The notes: generated by a model not told the origin, from the sequence alone. A stretch of DNA of 64,000 nt from Cauispirillum nitrogeniifigens (GCF_049800675.1 NZ_JBLOOT010000003.1:396557-460556); one strand, 5' to 3'. Counted from the stretch's first letter, positions 19,839-29,270 are shown. Program-made: numbers and translations.

Positions 19839-20813
19839 TCATGTTCGCCCTACCAACGCCTGACGCACGGCTTTGGCTACATCGCTGGCGGCGTTCAGGG
19901 GGGGGTGGCTCCACGGGCGGAAGGTGCCCGACAGCGCCTCGGCCAGCCCAAGGGCGTAGAGGTGGACGTGCAACCGCGCGTGCTTGGGGGCGATCAGCGC
20001 CTCCGGCGCATAGATGTAGACCGGCACGTGCGAGGCGCAGGCTTCGGATACCATGGAGACGGAATCCCCTGTCACCACCACCGCGTCGGCGCAGGCCAGG
20101 AAGCCGAAGTAGGGATTGTCGCCCGTATCGCCCCAACGGTACAGCCAGGCAGGTTCGGGCAGGGCCGACAGCAGCGCCTCCTCCGCCTCGCGGCCGGTGC
20201 GGCGCGAGGTGGTGACCATCAGCGACCCGCCGCTGGACCTTGCCAGTTCGGCGACCTTCTCCCCCAGGTCACGGGCCATGGCCGGGGTGAAGGTGCGGTT
20301 CTTGGTCGAGCCGCCGACGACCACGGCGATGCGCGGCGCCTTCACGCCCTTGAAGCGGGGCTTCCACTTCATCCCTTCCAGGGCCAGCCGTGCCTCGGTC
20401 ACGCGATGCGGCGCGCCGGTGACGCGCAGCACGTTGGAATGCGTGCCCAGAAGCTCGTCATGGGTCGGCACGGCGATGAGGTCGAAGTCCCCCGCCCCCG
20501 CCCCACCCGGCCACATGATCTGGCACAGGTAGGTGCGGCCGCCGGTCTGCTTCTTGATCCAGCGGGCGACGGGGGCGGTGCGGCGGCCGGCGGCGATGAC
20601 CACGTCGGGCCATGGCGGAGCCAGCCCGGCGCGCGACGCGCTGTCGACGCCGATCAGGCTCGCCCCGCGCAGAAGGTTGGGCAGGCCGCCCAGGGCGGTG
20701 TAGGCGATCTGCTTCTGGACGAACGGCCAGCCCAGCGCCTCCGCCACACCCAGGGCCTGGCTGGCGTTGCCGGGCCGGTCATCGGCCAGCACCCACAGGG
20801 TGGGTTCGTTCAC
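19839..20813 (-). CDS. ELM1/GtrOC1-like protein (mitochondrial fission ELM1 family)
   Basis: This 324-residue protein belongs to the COG3660/DUF1022 family, relatives of plant ELM1, with a glycosyltransferase-B-like appearance. Motifs include VLADDRPGNASQALGVAEALG at the N-terminus (short form), an IAVVVGGSTKNRTF Gly-rich loop near 170-183, and VVTGDSVSMVSEA near 245-257, which resembles the nucleotide-sugar-binding end of GT-B enzymes. The bacterial function is unsettled. A GTG start at 20813 is chosen because GGAGG lies five bases upstream; a second in-frame GTG immediately precedes it. Confidence 0.82.
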   Translation of the reverse strand: MNEPTLWVLADDRPGNASQALGVAEALGWPFVQKQIAYTALGGLPNLLRGASLIGVDSASRAGLAPPWPDVVIAAGRRTAPVARWIKKQTGGRTYLCQIMWPGGAGAGDFDLIAVPTHDELLGTHSNVLRVTGAPHRVTEARLALEGMKWKPRFKGVKAPRIAVVVGGSTKNRTFTPAMARDLGEKVAELARSSGGSLMVTTSRRTGREAEEALLSALPEPAWLYRWGDTGDNPYFGFLACADAVVVTGDSVSMVSEACASHVPVYIYAPEALIAPKHARLHVHLYALGLAEALSGTFRPWSHPPLNAASDVAKAVRQALVGRT

Positions 20814-20868
20814 CACTTCCTCCCGCCTGCTCAGGTCCCAGGGATCGCGGTTTCGCAACGCGCGACCC

Positions 20869-21654
20869 TCAGGCCCCTCGGAAGACGGGCCGGCGCTTGG
20901 CCCGGAAAGCGGCCACTCCCTCGGTGTAGTCCTCTGTCTCCAGAAACTCATAGCAGGCGTCCAGCTCCGTTTCCGTGACCGGGGCGGACTCCGACAGCCG
21001 CCGCACGAAGGACTTGTGCCAGCGATTGACGAGGGGGGCTCCACCAGTGATGCGCTTGACCGTCGCCGCCACTTCGTCGGCTACCGCGTCGCCGGCCACC
21101 ATCCGGTTGACGAGCCCCATGCGCACCGCGTCGGGGGCCCCGATGATCTTGCCTTCCAGCAGTATCTCCAGAACGCTTGACGGGGCCGCATGGCGCAGCA
21201 GTCCCGAAATTTCCGGGTAGGCCATGACCACGCCGATGCGGTTGATCGGCACGCCGAAGCGGGAACTCTCGCCGCAAATGCGGATGTCGCCCATGGCCGC
21301 CAGTTCCAGGCCGCCGCCGACGCAGGCGCCGTCGATGCGCACCACGACCGGATGCGGGCAGCTGCGCACCGCGTTCAGCGCCCGGCGCATGACCACGTCA
21401 TAGTCCTTGGCCTGGGCCGCCGTGGCGCGGACGGTATCGAACTCCCCGATGTCGGCCCCGGCGGCGAAGGCCTTGCCCCCCTCGCCGCGCAGCACCACGC
21501 AGTGCACGCCCATGTCGGCGTTGATGACCTCGAACGCCTCGGCCAAGCCGCGCCACATGGGCAGGTCCATGGCGTTGAGCTTTTCGGGCTTGTTCAGGGA
21601 GACGGTGGCGACGACGCCATCGCGGGTGCTGAGGATCGGCTGCGTGTCGGACAT
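20869..21654 (-). CDS. Enoyl-CoA hydratase/isomerase family protein
   Basis: This 261-residue crotonase-fold protein has the oxyanion-hole segments FAAGADIGEF and ACVGGGLELA. The first catalytic Glu of hydratases is present in GGGLELA. The second, normally in FGQPE, is replaced: the sequence reads FGVPINRIG, with Ile at that site. This subfamily variant is common in Proteobacteria but makes simple hydratase activity uncertain. The ATG at 21654 begins the domain. It lies upstream of the ELM1-like gene on the same strand with a 55-base gap. Confidence 0.87.
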   Translation of the reverse strand: MSDTQPILSTRDGVVATVSLNKPEKLNAMDLPMWRGLAEAFEVINADMGVHCVVLRGEGGKAFAAGADIGEFDTVRATAAQAKDYDVVMRRALNAVRSCPHPVVVRIDGACVGGGLELAAMGDIRICGESSRFGVPINRIGVVMAYPEISGLLRHAAPSSVLEILLEGKIIGAPDAVRMGLVNRMVAGDAVADEVAATVKRITGGAPLVNRWHKSFVRRLSESAPVTETELDACYEFLETEDYTEGVAAFRAKRRPVFRGA

Positions 21655-21772
21655 GATTCCTCTGTTCCAGAAGCTGGCGCGGGAAAGCTTGTGCGCCGGG
21701 CCATTAAACCGTAAACAGTCGCCAAAACCCACCCATGATCCGGCTCCCTCCTCCGGCAAAGGACCCTCGACC

Positions 21773-22468
21773 ATGACTTCCGCCTCGCGCACGCCCGAGC
21801 AAAAGCAGGCCGCCCTGACCGTGGCGCGCATCCTCCACGAGATCAAGGCCATCAACTTCCGCCCGGAGGAGCCCTATACTTTCACCGCCGGCTGGAAGGC
21901 CCCGGTCTACATCGACTGCCGCCGCATCATCTCCTACCCGCGCGCCCGCCGGAAGATCATCGAGCTGGCCGTCGCCCATATCGAGCGTCACGTCGGCTTC
22001 GAGTCCATCGACGCCGTGGCCGGTGGCGAGACCGCCGGCATCCCCTACGCCGCGTGGGTGTCGGAATCCATGGGCCTGCCCATGCAGTACGTGCGCAAGA
22101 AGCCCAAGGGCTTCGGCCGCATGGCGCAGATCGAGGGCGACCTGCACGAGGGCCAGCGCGTCCTGCTGGTCGAGGACCTGGCCTCGGACGGCGGCTCCAA
22201 GATCAACTTCGTCGATGCCTTGCGCACCGCCGGGGCCAAGTGCGACCATGCCTTCGTGGTGTTCTTCTACGGGGTCTTCCCCGGCGCCCTGAAGGCGCTG
22301 GAGGACCACGGCCTGCACCTGCACTTCCTCGCCACCTGGTGGGACGTGCTGGAAGTGGCCGAGTCGGAAGCCCATTTCGACAAGGCGACCATCAACGAGG
22401 TGCGCAACTTCCTGCACGACCCCATCCAGTGGTCGGCAGCCCGCGGCGGCCGCGGCGCCGGGGAGTAA
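21773..22468 (+). CDS. pyrE: Orotate phosphoribosyltransferase
   Basis: This 231-residue protein makes orotidine 5'-monophosphate from orotate and PRPP in pyrimidine synthesis. The PRPP-binding motif VLLVEDLASDGGSK is complete, with the acidic pair and following Gly residues, and the AGGETAGIPYAAW segment is typical of OPRT. The ATG at 21773 begins the conserved region and is 119 bases from the divergent enoyl-CoA hydratase start. A strong hairpin begins ten bases after the stop. pyrF is not adjacent. Confidence 0.93.
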   Translation: MTSASRTPEQKQAALTVARILHEIKAINFRPEEPYTFTAGWKAPVYIDCRRIISYPRARRKIIELAVAHIERHVGFESIDAVAGGETAGIPYAAWVSESMGLPMQYVRKKPKGFGRMAQIEGDLHEGQRVLLVEDLASDGGSKINFVDALRTAGAKCDHAFVVFFYGVFPGALKALEDHGLHLHFLATWWDVLEVAESEAHFDKATINEVRNFLHDPIQWSAARGGRGAGE

Positions 22469-22478
22469 GGTAGAGACG

Positions 22479-22514
22479 CCAACTCCTGAAGAGGCTACCC
22501 TCTTCAGGAGTTGG
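22479..22514 (+). terminator. Strong stem-loop after pyrE
   Basis: Perfect 16-bp inverted repeat: CCAACTCCTGAAGAGG (22479-22494) and CCTCTTCAGGAGTTGG (22499-22514) with a CTAC loop. It begins ten bases after the pyrE stop and has no T-run. It is a probable transcript end or 3'-stabilising element. Confidence 0.65.
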
Positions 22515-22615
22515 ACGCCGCGACTGCGGCGCGCGGCTCCTGCCGCGTAAGCCAAGCCCGCGGAGCGGGCGCCCGGCGTCTGAGGGCGAAAAAAACAAAG
22601 ACGGAGGCGAGCGGC

Positions 22616-24292
22616 ATGGTGATGTTGAGGCTTTTGCTGCTCGCCCTTCTCGCCCTCTCGATGCCCGCGCAGGCGCAAGCGCCCAAGACCCTGACCATCG
22701 GCATCACCCAGTTCCCGCACACCCTGCATCCGACCATCGATTCGATGGCGGCGACCAGCTACATCATGGGTCTGGCGCGGCGGCCGATCACCGCCTATGA
22801 CGCCGACTGGACGCTGGTCTGCCTGCTGTGCACCGAGCTTCCGACCCTGGACAACGGCCGGGCGGAGATCGTCGAGGTGCCCAAGGACGTCGGCGACGGC
22901 AGCGGGCGCGGCATCGCCGTCACCTACACCCTGCCCGACAAGGCCGCCTGGGGTGACGGCACCCCCATCACCACCGACGACGTGGTGTTCACCTGGGAGG
23001 TCGGCCGCCATCCGCAGGTGGGCATCGCCGCCGCCGAACTGTACCGCCGCATCCTCGACATCAAGGTCACGGACGCCAAGACCTTCACCCTGGTGCTGGA
23101 CCGGGTGGGCTTCACCTACAACAGCATCGGCGACTTCGGCCTGCTGCCGGCGCATGTCGAAGGCCCGGCCTTCCGCGACGACCCGGCCGCCTACCGCGCC
23201 AAGACGGCCTATGACCGCGCCCCGTCCACGCCCGGCCTGTGGTTCGGCCCCTACCGCGTGGCGGAGGTTGCCCAGGGCGCCCAGGTGGTGCTGGAGCGCA
23301 ATCCCGCCTGGTGGGGCAAGCCGCCCGCCTTCGACCGCATCATCGTCAAGGCCGTCGAAAACACCGCTGCCCTGGAGGCCAACCTGCTGTCGGGCGGCGT
23401 CGACATGATCGCCGGCGAACTGGGCATCGCCGTCGATCAGGCCATTGCCTTTGAGCGCCGCCACGGCGCCCGCTACGCCATCAGCTACAAGCCGTCGCTG
23501 TACTACGAGCACCTGGAGGTGCCGACCGACCAGCCGATGTTCGCCGACCCCCGCGTGCGCCGGGCGCTGGTGCAGGCCATCGACCGCCAGGCCATCGTCG
23601 ATACCCTGTTCGGCGGCAAGCTGACGGTGGCAACAACCAAGGTCAGCCCGCTCGACTGGGTCCACCACGACACCCTGAAGCCCCTGCCCTTTGATGCCGA
23701 GGCCGCCGGCCGGCTGCTCGACGAGGCCGGCTGGACCAGGGGCGCCGACGGCATCCGCCGCAATGCCGGGGGACAGGCCCTGTCCTTCCCCTTGCAGACC
23801 ACCGCCGGCAACCGCACCCGCGAGCGCGTGCAGCAGGTCATTCAGGCGCAGTGGCGGGCCGTCGGCATCGACGCCCAGATCCGCAACGAGCCGGCGCGCG
23901 TGCTGTTCGGCGAAACGATGAACAAGCGGCGCTTCACCGGCGCGGTGCTGTTCGCCTGGATATCCAGCCCCGAGAACGTGCCGCGCACCACCCAGCACTG
24001 CGCGGAGATCCCCACCGAGGCCAACGCCTGGACCGGCCAGAACTACGGCGCCTACTGCGACCCGGAGACGGACCGCCTGATCGACGCCATCGAGGTCGAG
24101 TTGGACCGCACCAAGCGGGAGGCGCTGTGGCACCGGCTCCAGGAGAAGATGGCCGCCGACGTGCCCGACCTGCCGCTGTTCTTCCGCGCCGAGCCCTACA
24201 TCCTGCCGATCTGGCTGAAGGGGCTGCGGCCGACCGGGCACCTCAACCCGTCGACCCTGTGGGTCGAGGACTGGACGGCGGAAGGGCGCTAG
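22616..24292 (+). CDS. Peptide/nickel-type ABC transporter substrate-binding protein
   Basis: This 558-residue periplasmic solute-binding protein belongs to family 5 (DppA/OppA type). A signal peptide (about 1-22, ending MPAQAQA) precedes the mature protein. Typical family segments are DKAAWGDGTPITTDDVVFTWE (short form), FADPRVRRALVQAIDR and LWHRLQEKMAADVPDLPLFF. The ATG at 22616 follows GGAGG by eight bases. Two permease genes follow at once, but no ATPase genes, so the system must borrow or share ATP-binding subunits encoded elsewhere. Ligand is probably a peptide or similar compound. Confidence 0.92.
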   Translation: MVMLRLLLLALLALSMPAQAQAPKTLTIGITQFPHTLHPTIDSMAATSYIMGLARRPITAYDADWTLVCLLCTELPTLDNGRAEIVEVPKDVGDGSGRGIAVTYTLPDKAAWGDGTPITTDDVVFTWEVGRHPQVGIAAAELYRRILDIKVTDAKTFTLVLDRVGFTYNSIGDFGLLPAHVEGPAFRDDPAAYRAKTAYDRAPSTPGLWFGPYRVAEVAQGAQVVLERNPAWWGKPPAFDRIIVKAVENTAALEANLLSGGVDMIAGELGIAVDQAIAFERRHGARYAISYKPSLYYEHLEVPTDQPMFADPRVRRALVQAIDRQAIVDTLFGGKLTVATTKVSPLDWVHHDTLKPLPFDAEAAGRLLDEAGWTRGADGIRRNAGGQALSFPLQTTAGNRTRERVQQVIQAQWRAVGIDAQIRNEPARVLFGETMNKRRFTGAVLFAWISSPENVPRTTQHCAEIPTEANAWTGQNYGAYCDPETDRLIDAIEVELDRTKREALWHRLQEKMAADVPDLPLFFRAEPYILPIWLKGLRPTGHLNPSTLWVEDWTAEGR

Positions 24293-24295
24293 GAC

Positions 24296-25267
24296 GTGGG
24301 CGGGCTGGCCGCACGTCTGGCGCGCCGCCTGGGCCAGTCGGCCGTGGTGCTGCTGGTCATGTCCTTCGTCATCTATGGCCTGATCGGCCTGATGCCGGGC
24401 GACCCCATCGACCTGATGATCGCCACCCTGCCCAACATCACCCCCGGCGACATCGCCCGCCTGCGCGAGTTGCACGGCCTGGACCTGCCGGTCTGGCAAC
24501 GCTGGTGGGACTGGCTGACGGCGGCGCTCGGCGGCGACCTGGGGAATTCACGCCTGTACGGGGCGCCGGTGGAAAGCGTCATCGCCGGGCCGCTGCTGCG
24601 CTCCCTGGCGCTGATCGCCGCCAGCCTGGGCATCGCCCTGCTCATCGCCCTGCCCATCGGCGTGCTGGCGGCCCTGCGGCCGCGCGGAGCGTTCGATACC
24701 CTCGCCAACCTGATCGCCTTCACCGGCCTGTCCATGCCGACCTTCTGGCTGGGCATCATGCTGATCATGCTGTTCGCCGTCACCCTGGGGTGGCTGCCCG
24801 CCGGCGGCGTACCGCCGTCCGATGGCGGCTGGTCAGGCACCCTGCGGCACATGGCGCTGCCCGTCGCCACCCTGGCCGTCGCCAGCATCGGGCAGTACAC
24901 CCGCTACATGCGCGCCGCCATGATCGAGGCCCTGGGCCAGGACTACGTGCGCACCGCCCTGGCCAAGGGGGCCGGGCGCTGGCGGGTGGTGCTGGGGCAC
25001 GCGCTGCACAACGCGCTCATCCCGCTGGTCACGGTGCTGGCGCTGGACTTCGGCATGCTGTTCTCCGGCGCCCTGGTGACCGAGACGGTGTTCGCCTGGC
25101 CGGGCATGGGCAAGCTGATCTTCGATGCCGTGATGGGCAACGACTATGCCCTGGCGCTGGCCGCCCTGCTGCTGGCGACCGCCGTGACCCTGCTGGGCAA
25201 CGCCCTGGCCGATGCCGCCTACGGCTGGCTCGACCCGCGCATCGGCCGGGGGAGAAAGGCGCCATGA
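24296..25267 (+). CDS. ABC transporter permease, DppB type
   Basis: This 323-residue inner-membrane protein is the first permease of the peptide-type ABC transporter. It has the long N-terminal helix (SAVVLLVMSFVIYGLIGLMPGDP in part), about six membrane segments and the cytoplasmic EAA-loop EALGQDYVRTALAKGAGRW that contacts the ATPase. The GTG at 24296 is three bases after the upstream stop; no ATG fits. Its stop overlaps the next permease start (ATGA at 25264-25267). Confidence 0.9.
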   Translation: MGGLAARLARRLGQSAVVLLVMSFVIYGLIGLMPGDPIDLMIATLPNITPGDIARLRELHGLDLPVWQRWWDWLTAALGGDLGNSRLYGAPVESVIAGPLLRSLALIAASLGIALLIALPIGVLAALRPRGAFDTLANLIAFTGLSMPTFWLGIMLIMLFAVTLGWLPAGGVPPSDGGWSGTLRHMALPVATLAVASIGQYTRYMRAAMIEALGQDYVRTALAKGAGRWRVVLGHALHNALIPLVTVLALDFGMLFSGALVTETVFAWPGMGKLIFDAVMGNDYALALAALLLATAVTLLGNALADAAYGWLDPRIGRGRKAP

Positions 25268-26169
25268 GGGACGACCGCCAACCCTTCCTGCGCCGCTTCG
25301 CCCGCCACAAGGGGGCGGTGGCCGGCGCCGTCGTGCTGCTCCTGCTGGCCGCCGCGTCGCTCGCCGCGCCGCTGGTGGAGGCGGCCCTGGGGGTGGACGC
25401 CAACGCCGTCAACATCCTGGCGACCTATGCCCCGCCATCGGCGCAACACCCCCTGGGCACCGACGACCTGGGGCGCGACGTGCTGGTACGGCTTCTGTAT
25501 GGCGGGCGGGTGAGCCTGGCCGTCGGGCTGGTCGGGGCGCTGGCCGCGGCGCTGATCGGCACCGCCATCGGCGTGCCGGCGGGCTACTTCGGCGGCCGTC
25601 TGGACGCCGCCTTGATGCGCCTGACCGATGGCGTCATCGCCCTGCCGCTGCTGCCGCTGCTGATCGTCCTGGCCGCGGCCGACCCGGCAAAGCTGGGGCT
25701 GCCGCCGGACCTGGCGCGGCATCCGGCGCTGGACCTGGGGCGCATCAGCCTGATCATCGCCCTGGTCGGCTGGACCACGGCGGCCCGCCTGTCGCGCGGC
25801 GCCACCCTGGCGGTCAAGCAGCGGGAGTTCGTGCTGGCGGCGGTGGCGCTCGGCGCCGGGCCGGGGCGCATCATGGCCCGCCACCTGCTGCCCAACGTGG
25901 TGAGCCCGGTGATCGTCGCCGCCACCTTGTCCATCGGCAACGTCATCCTGCTGGAAAGCGCCCTGTCCTTCCTCGGCCTGGGCATCCAGCCGCCGCTGCC
26001 GAGTTGGGGCAACATGCTGACCAACGCCCTGGAAACCGTGTGGGCGGCCCCTGCGCTGGCCTTCTGGCCGGGGTTCCTGATCCTGCTCACGGTGGTGTCG
26101 GTCAACATGGTCGGCGACGGCCTTCAAGATGCGCTGGACCCCAGGCGCGAGGCCGGGTGGCGGGTTTGA
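25264..26169 (+). CDS. ABC transporter permease, DppC type
   Basis: This 301-residue protein is the second permease of the transporter. It begins with the usual cytoplasmic RRFARHKGAVAGAVVLLLL and has HPLGTDDLGRDVLVRLLYGGR, the hallmark of DppC/OppC permeases, plus an EAA-loop (REFVLAAVALGAGPGRIMARH, given in part). About six membrane segments are present. It is translationally coupled to the DppB-type gene by ATGA. The operon ends here; the expected dppD/dppF ATPases are missing from the window. Confidence 0.9.
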   Translation: MRDDRQPFLRRFARHKGAVAGAVVLLLLAAASLAAPLVEAALGVDANAVNILATYAPPSAQHPLGTDDLGRDVLVRLLYGGRVSLAVGLVGALAAALIGTAIGVPAGYFGGRLDAALMRLTDGVIALPLLPLLIVLAAADPAKLGLPPDLARHPALDLGRISLIIALVGWTTAARLSRGATLAVKQREFVLAAVALGAGPGRIMARHLLPNVVSPVIVAATLSIGNVILLESALSFLGLGIQPPLPSWGNMLTNALETVWAAPALAFWPGFLILLTVVSVNMVGDGLQDALDPRREAGWRV

Positions 26170-26244
26170 TCCATGTCAATGCCTGGAATCATTAAAAACT
26201 GCATTCTGCGGGGGCACCATGGATAACGAATGAGGGGTTCCCAA

Positions 26245-27303
26245 ATGACGCTGTTCCGCACCCTCGCCTCCTCGGTCGTCGTGCTGGCCCTGGGGGCTGG
26301 CGCCGCGATGGCCAACGACGCCGCGCTGATGAAAAGCGCCAACGAGATGTTCAAGCCCATCCCTTCGGTGGTTCCGGCGATCAAGGACAACGCCGTGACC
26401 CGCGAGAAGGTCGAACTGGGCAAGATGCTGTTCTTTGAACCGCGCCTGTCGTCGTCGGCGCTGATCTCCTGCAACACCTGCCACAACCTCGGCATGGGCG
26501 GCGACGACGCGCTGGAGACGTCCATCGGCCACGGCTGGCAGAAGGGGCCGCGCAACGCGCCCACGGTCTACAACGCCGTGTTCAACTCCGCCCAGTTCTG
26601 GGACGGCCGGGCCGAGGACCTGAAGGCCCAGGCCAAGGGCCCCGTGCAGGCCGGCGTCGAGATGGCCGCCACGCCCGGCCACGTGGTCGAGGTGCTGAAC
26701 TCCATGCCGGAGTACAAGGAGCGTTTCGCCACCGCCTTCCCCGGCGACAAGACCCCGGTCAGCTTCGACAACATGGCCAAGGCCATCGAGGCGTTCGAGG
26801 CCACCCTGATCACGCCGGCGTCGCGCTTCGACCAGTTCCTGGAGGGCAACGCCACCATCCTGACGGCCGAGGAAAAGAAGGGCCTGGGCCTGTTCATGGA
26901 CAAGGGCTGCGCGGCCTGCCACTCGGGCGTCAACCTGGGCGGCGACGGCTACTACCCCTTCGGCGTGGTCGAACGTCCCGGCGCCGACATCCTGCCGCCC
27001 GAGGACAAGGGCCGCTTCGCCGTGACCCAGACGGCCGACGCGGAATACGTGTTCCGCGCCGCGCCGCTGCGCAACATCGCCCTGACCGCGCCGTACTTCC
27101 ACTCCGGCAAGGTGTGGGACCTGGAGCAGGCCGTGGCGATCATGGGCACCAGCCAGCTCGGCCAGGAGCTGAAGGCCGACGAGGTCAAGGCCATCACCGC
27201 CTTCCTCCACACCCTGACCGGCGAGCGCCCGACCATCGACTACCCGCGCCTGCCGATGCGCACCAAGCAGACCCCGAAGCCGACGGCGATGGTGGCGCCG
27301 TAA
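26245..27303 (+). CDS. Dihaem cytochrome c peroxidase
   Basis: This 352-residue periplasmic protein is of the CcpA/MauG family, reducing hydrogen peroxide to water with electrons from cytochrome c. A signal peptide (ending AAMA) is followed by two haem c sites, CNTCH in the N-terminal half and CAACH in the C-terminal half. The ATG at 26245 follows GAGGGG by seven bases; an ATG at 26230 would overlap that element. The 75-base gap before it contains an A/T-rich stretch (about 26188-26208), the likely promoter. A bidirectional terminator separates it from phoX. Confidence 0.93.
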   Translation: MTLFRTLASSVVVLALGAGAAMANDAALMKSANEMFKPIPSVVPAIKDNAVTREKVELGKMLFFEPRLSSSALISCNTCHNLGMGGDDALETSIGHGWQKGPRNAPTVYNAVFNSAQFWDGRAEDLKAQAKGPVQAGVEMAATPGHVVEVLNSMPEYKERFATAFPGDKTPVSFDNMAKAIEAFEATLITPASRFDQFLEGNATILTAEEKKGLGLFMDKGCAACHSGVNLGGDGYYPFGVVERPGADILPPEDKGRFAVTQTADAEYVFRAAPLRNIALTAPYFHSGKVWDLEQAVAIMGTSQLGQELKADEVKAITAFLHTLTGERPTIDYPRLPMRTKQTPKPTAMVAP

Positions 27304-27324
27304 GCGCTCCCTGAGCCGCAGATG

Positions 27325-27357
27325 CTAAAAAGGGCGGGTCCATGTGGACCCGCCCTT
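27325..27357. terminator. Bidirectional terminator between the peroxidase and phoX
   Basis: Perfect 13-bp inverted repeat AAGGGCGGGTCCA (27330-27342) and TGGACCCGCCCTT (27345-27357). On the minus strand it lies 11 bases after the phoX stop and is followed by a T-run (the A-run at 27327-27331 on the plus strand). It therefore ends phoX and probably also the convergent peroxidase transcript. Confidence 0.85.
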
Positions 27358-27368
27358 CGCTTATCGGG

Positions 27369-29270
27369 TCAGGCGCCGATCTCGCCACCGTCATCCTTGG
27401 TGATCGCCACCACCGACGGGCGCGGCGGCATGCCGGCCGTGAAGTCGGGGAAGCGGGTCGACGGCGTGGCGAAGGTGGAGTCCTTGCCCTCGCCGGGGTG
27501 CTGGACGGCGACGAACAGAGTCTTGCCGTCGGGAGTGAATTCGGGGCCGCACATCTCGGCATCGCGCGGCACGCCGTAGAAGAACTTCGTCAGCGCCCGG
27601 CCGGGGCCGGCGACGTCGCAGGCGTAGATGCCGTCCGGGGTGCCGGTCTTGCGCTGGCCCGATCCCTGGTCGGTGGAGATCCACAGCCGGCCGCGATTGT
27701 CGAAGGCGCAGTTGTCCGGCGCCGCCAGCCAGCCGTTGGCGGCGACGTCGGGATGGTACTTCGCGCCATGCTCGGGCACCGCCGGATCGCCGGCGAGCAG
27801 GAACACCTCCCACCCGTAGGACGGCGCGGCATGGTCGGCCTTGCTCCCCTCCCCGCCCGGCGGCACCAGTTCCAGCACATGGCCGTAGGTGTTGGCGGCA
27901 CGCGGGTTGGCGGCGTCCACCTGCGCCGGCTCGCGCTTGGTGTTGTTGGTCAGCATGACATAGACGCGGCCGTTGACGGGGTTGACCTCCACGTCCTCGG
28001 GCCGGTCCATGGAGGTGGCGCCGACCAGTTCGGCGGCCAGGCGGGTATCGATCACCACGTCGGCCTGGCTGGCAAAGCCGTTGGCAGCGGTCAGCGGCCC
28101 CTGCCCGTGGACCAAGGGCAGCCAGGTCAGGGCGCCGTCGGCACCGAACTTCGCCACCGAGAGCACGCCGTCGTCCAGCAGGCCGGCATTGGCGGCGCGG
28201 TCGTTGGGGTTGAAGGTGCCTTTGGTGACAAAGCGATAGAGGAACTGGAACTGCTCGTCATCGCCGGAATAGACGGTGACGGTGCCGTCGGGATTGATCA
28301 CGCAGGTGCCGGCCTCGTGCTTGAAGCGACCCAGGGCGGTGCGCTTCTTCGGCGTCGAGGCGGGGTCGTAAGGGTCGATCTCGACCAGCCAGCCGAAGCG
28401 GTTGGGCTCGTTCGGCTCGCTTTCCACGTTCAGGCGCGGCTCGAAGGCCGCCCAGTCGTACTCGGGCTTGCCCTTGATGCCGACGCGCTTGTGGTTGGCG
28501 GCCTCGGCGGTCTTGGCCGGGTCGCCGGAGAAGTACTGGTGGAAGTTTTCCTCGGCGCTCAGGATGGTGCCCCAGGGGGTCTTGCCGCCGGCGCAGTTGT
28601 TGAGGGTGCCGATGACCGTGCGACCGGCGGGGTCGGCCGAGGTCCGCACGCGGGCGTGCCCGGCCGCCGGGCCGGTCAGTTCCATGGCCGTGGAGCGGAA
28701 GGAGATGCGGCGGTTGTAGGCGCCGTCCTCGACGACCGTCCAGGCGCCGCCGGTCTTGCGTACCTCCACCACCGAAAGACCGTGCGCGGCCATCTCGACG
28801 GCGGCGCGCTCGGCCGGGTCCATGCCCTCGGGGAACATCAGTTCGGTGTTGGTGTACTCGTGATTGACGCACAGCAGACCGTGGTCGGAGTTGCGCGACC
28901 CGGCCGGCAGGGGCATGAAGCCGATGAAGTCGTTGTTGTAGCCGAACAGCCTTTCCTGCGCCGCCGCGCTCTGGGCGGCGACGTCGAAGGCCGGGGCGTC
29001 GGCGACCACCTTGTCGCCCCAGCGCAGCAGCACCTGGGCCGAATAGCCCGGCGCCACGCGGTGGTCTTCGGTGATGGCCTTCTCAAGCTCGCTGAAACCC
29101 AGCGAGGACGGGGAGGCCGGAGAGGACGGCGCGGCCCCCGCCGCCAGGGCGAAGCGTGACACGGCGCCGGTGGCGGCCACGGCGGCGGTGGAAACGAACA
29201 GGCCCTTGAGCAGGACGCGGCGGCCCAGGCGGGCACGGGCGATCTGGGCGAAGGTACGGGACTCAGTCAC
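27369..29270 (-). CDS. phoX: PhoX-family alkaline phosphatase
   Basis: This 633-residue protein is of the PhoX/DUF839 family, calcium- and iron-dependent periplasmic phosphatases that release phosphate from organic esters. The N-terminus carries a twin-arginine signal (GRRVLLKGL, Arg17-Arg18, then a hydrophobic stretch to about 44), as expected because PhoX is exported folded with its metals. Internal motifs such as LLCVNHEYTN, AGTCVINPDGTVTVYSGDDE (in part) and RPEDVEVNP are typical. A clear Pho box was not seen upstream. The gene probably stands alone. Confidence 0.92.
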   Translation of the reverse strand: MTESRTFAQIARARLGRRVLLKGLFVSTAAVAATGAVSRFALAAGAAPSSPASPSSLGFSELEKAITEDHRVAPGYSAQVLLRWGDKVVADAPAFDVAAQSAAAQERLFGYNNDFIGFMPLPAGSRNSDHGLLCVNHEYTNTELMFPEGMDPAERAAVEMAAHGLSVVEVRKTGGAWTVVEDGAYNRRISFRSTAMELTGPAAGHARVRTSADPAGRTVIGTLNNCAGGKTPWGTILSAEENFHQYFSGDPAKTAEAANHKRVGIKGKPEYDWAAFEPRLNVESEPNEPNRFGWLVEIDPYDPASTPKKRTALGRFKHEAGTCVINPDGTVTVYSGDDEQFQFLYRFVTKGTFNPNDRAANAGLLDDGVLSVAKFGADGALTWLPLVHGQGPLTAANGFASQADVVIDTRLAAELVGATSMDRPEDVEVNPVNGRVYVMLTNNTKREPAQVDAANPRAANTYGHVLELVPPGGEGSKADHAAPSYGWEVFLLAGDPAVPEHGAKYHPDVAANGWLAAPDNCAFDNRGRLWISTDQGSGQRKTGTPDGIYACDVAGPGRALTKFFYGVPRDAEMCGPEFTPDGKTLFVAVQHPGEGKDSTFATPSTRFPDFTAGMPPRPSVVAITKDDGGEIGA

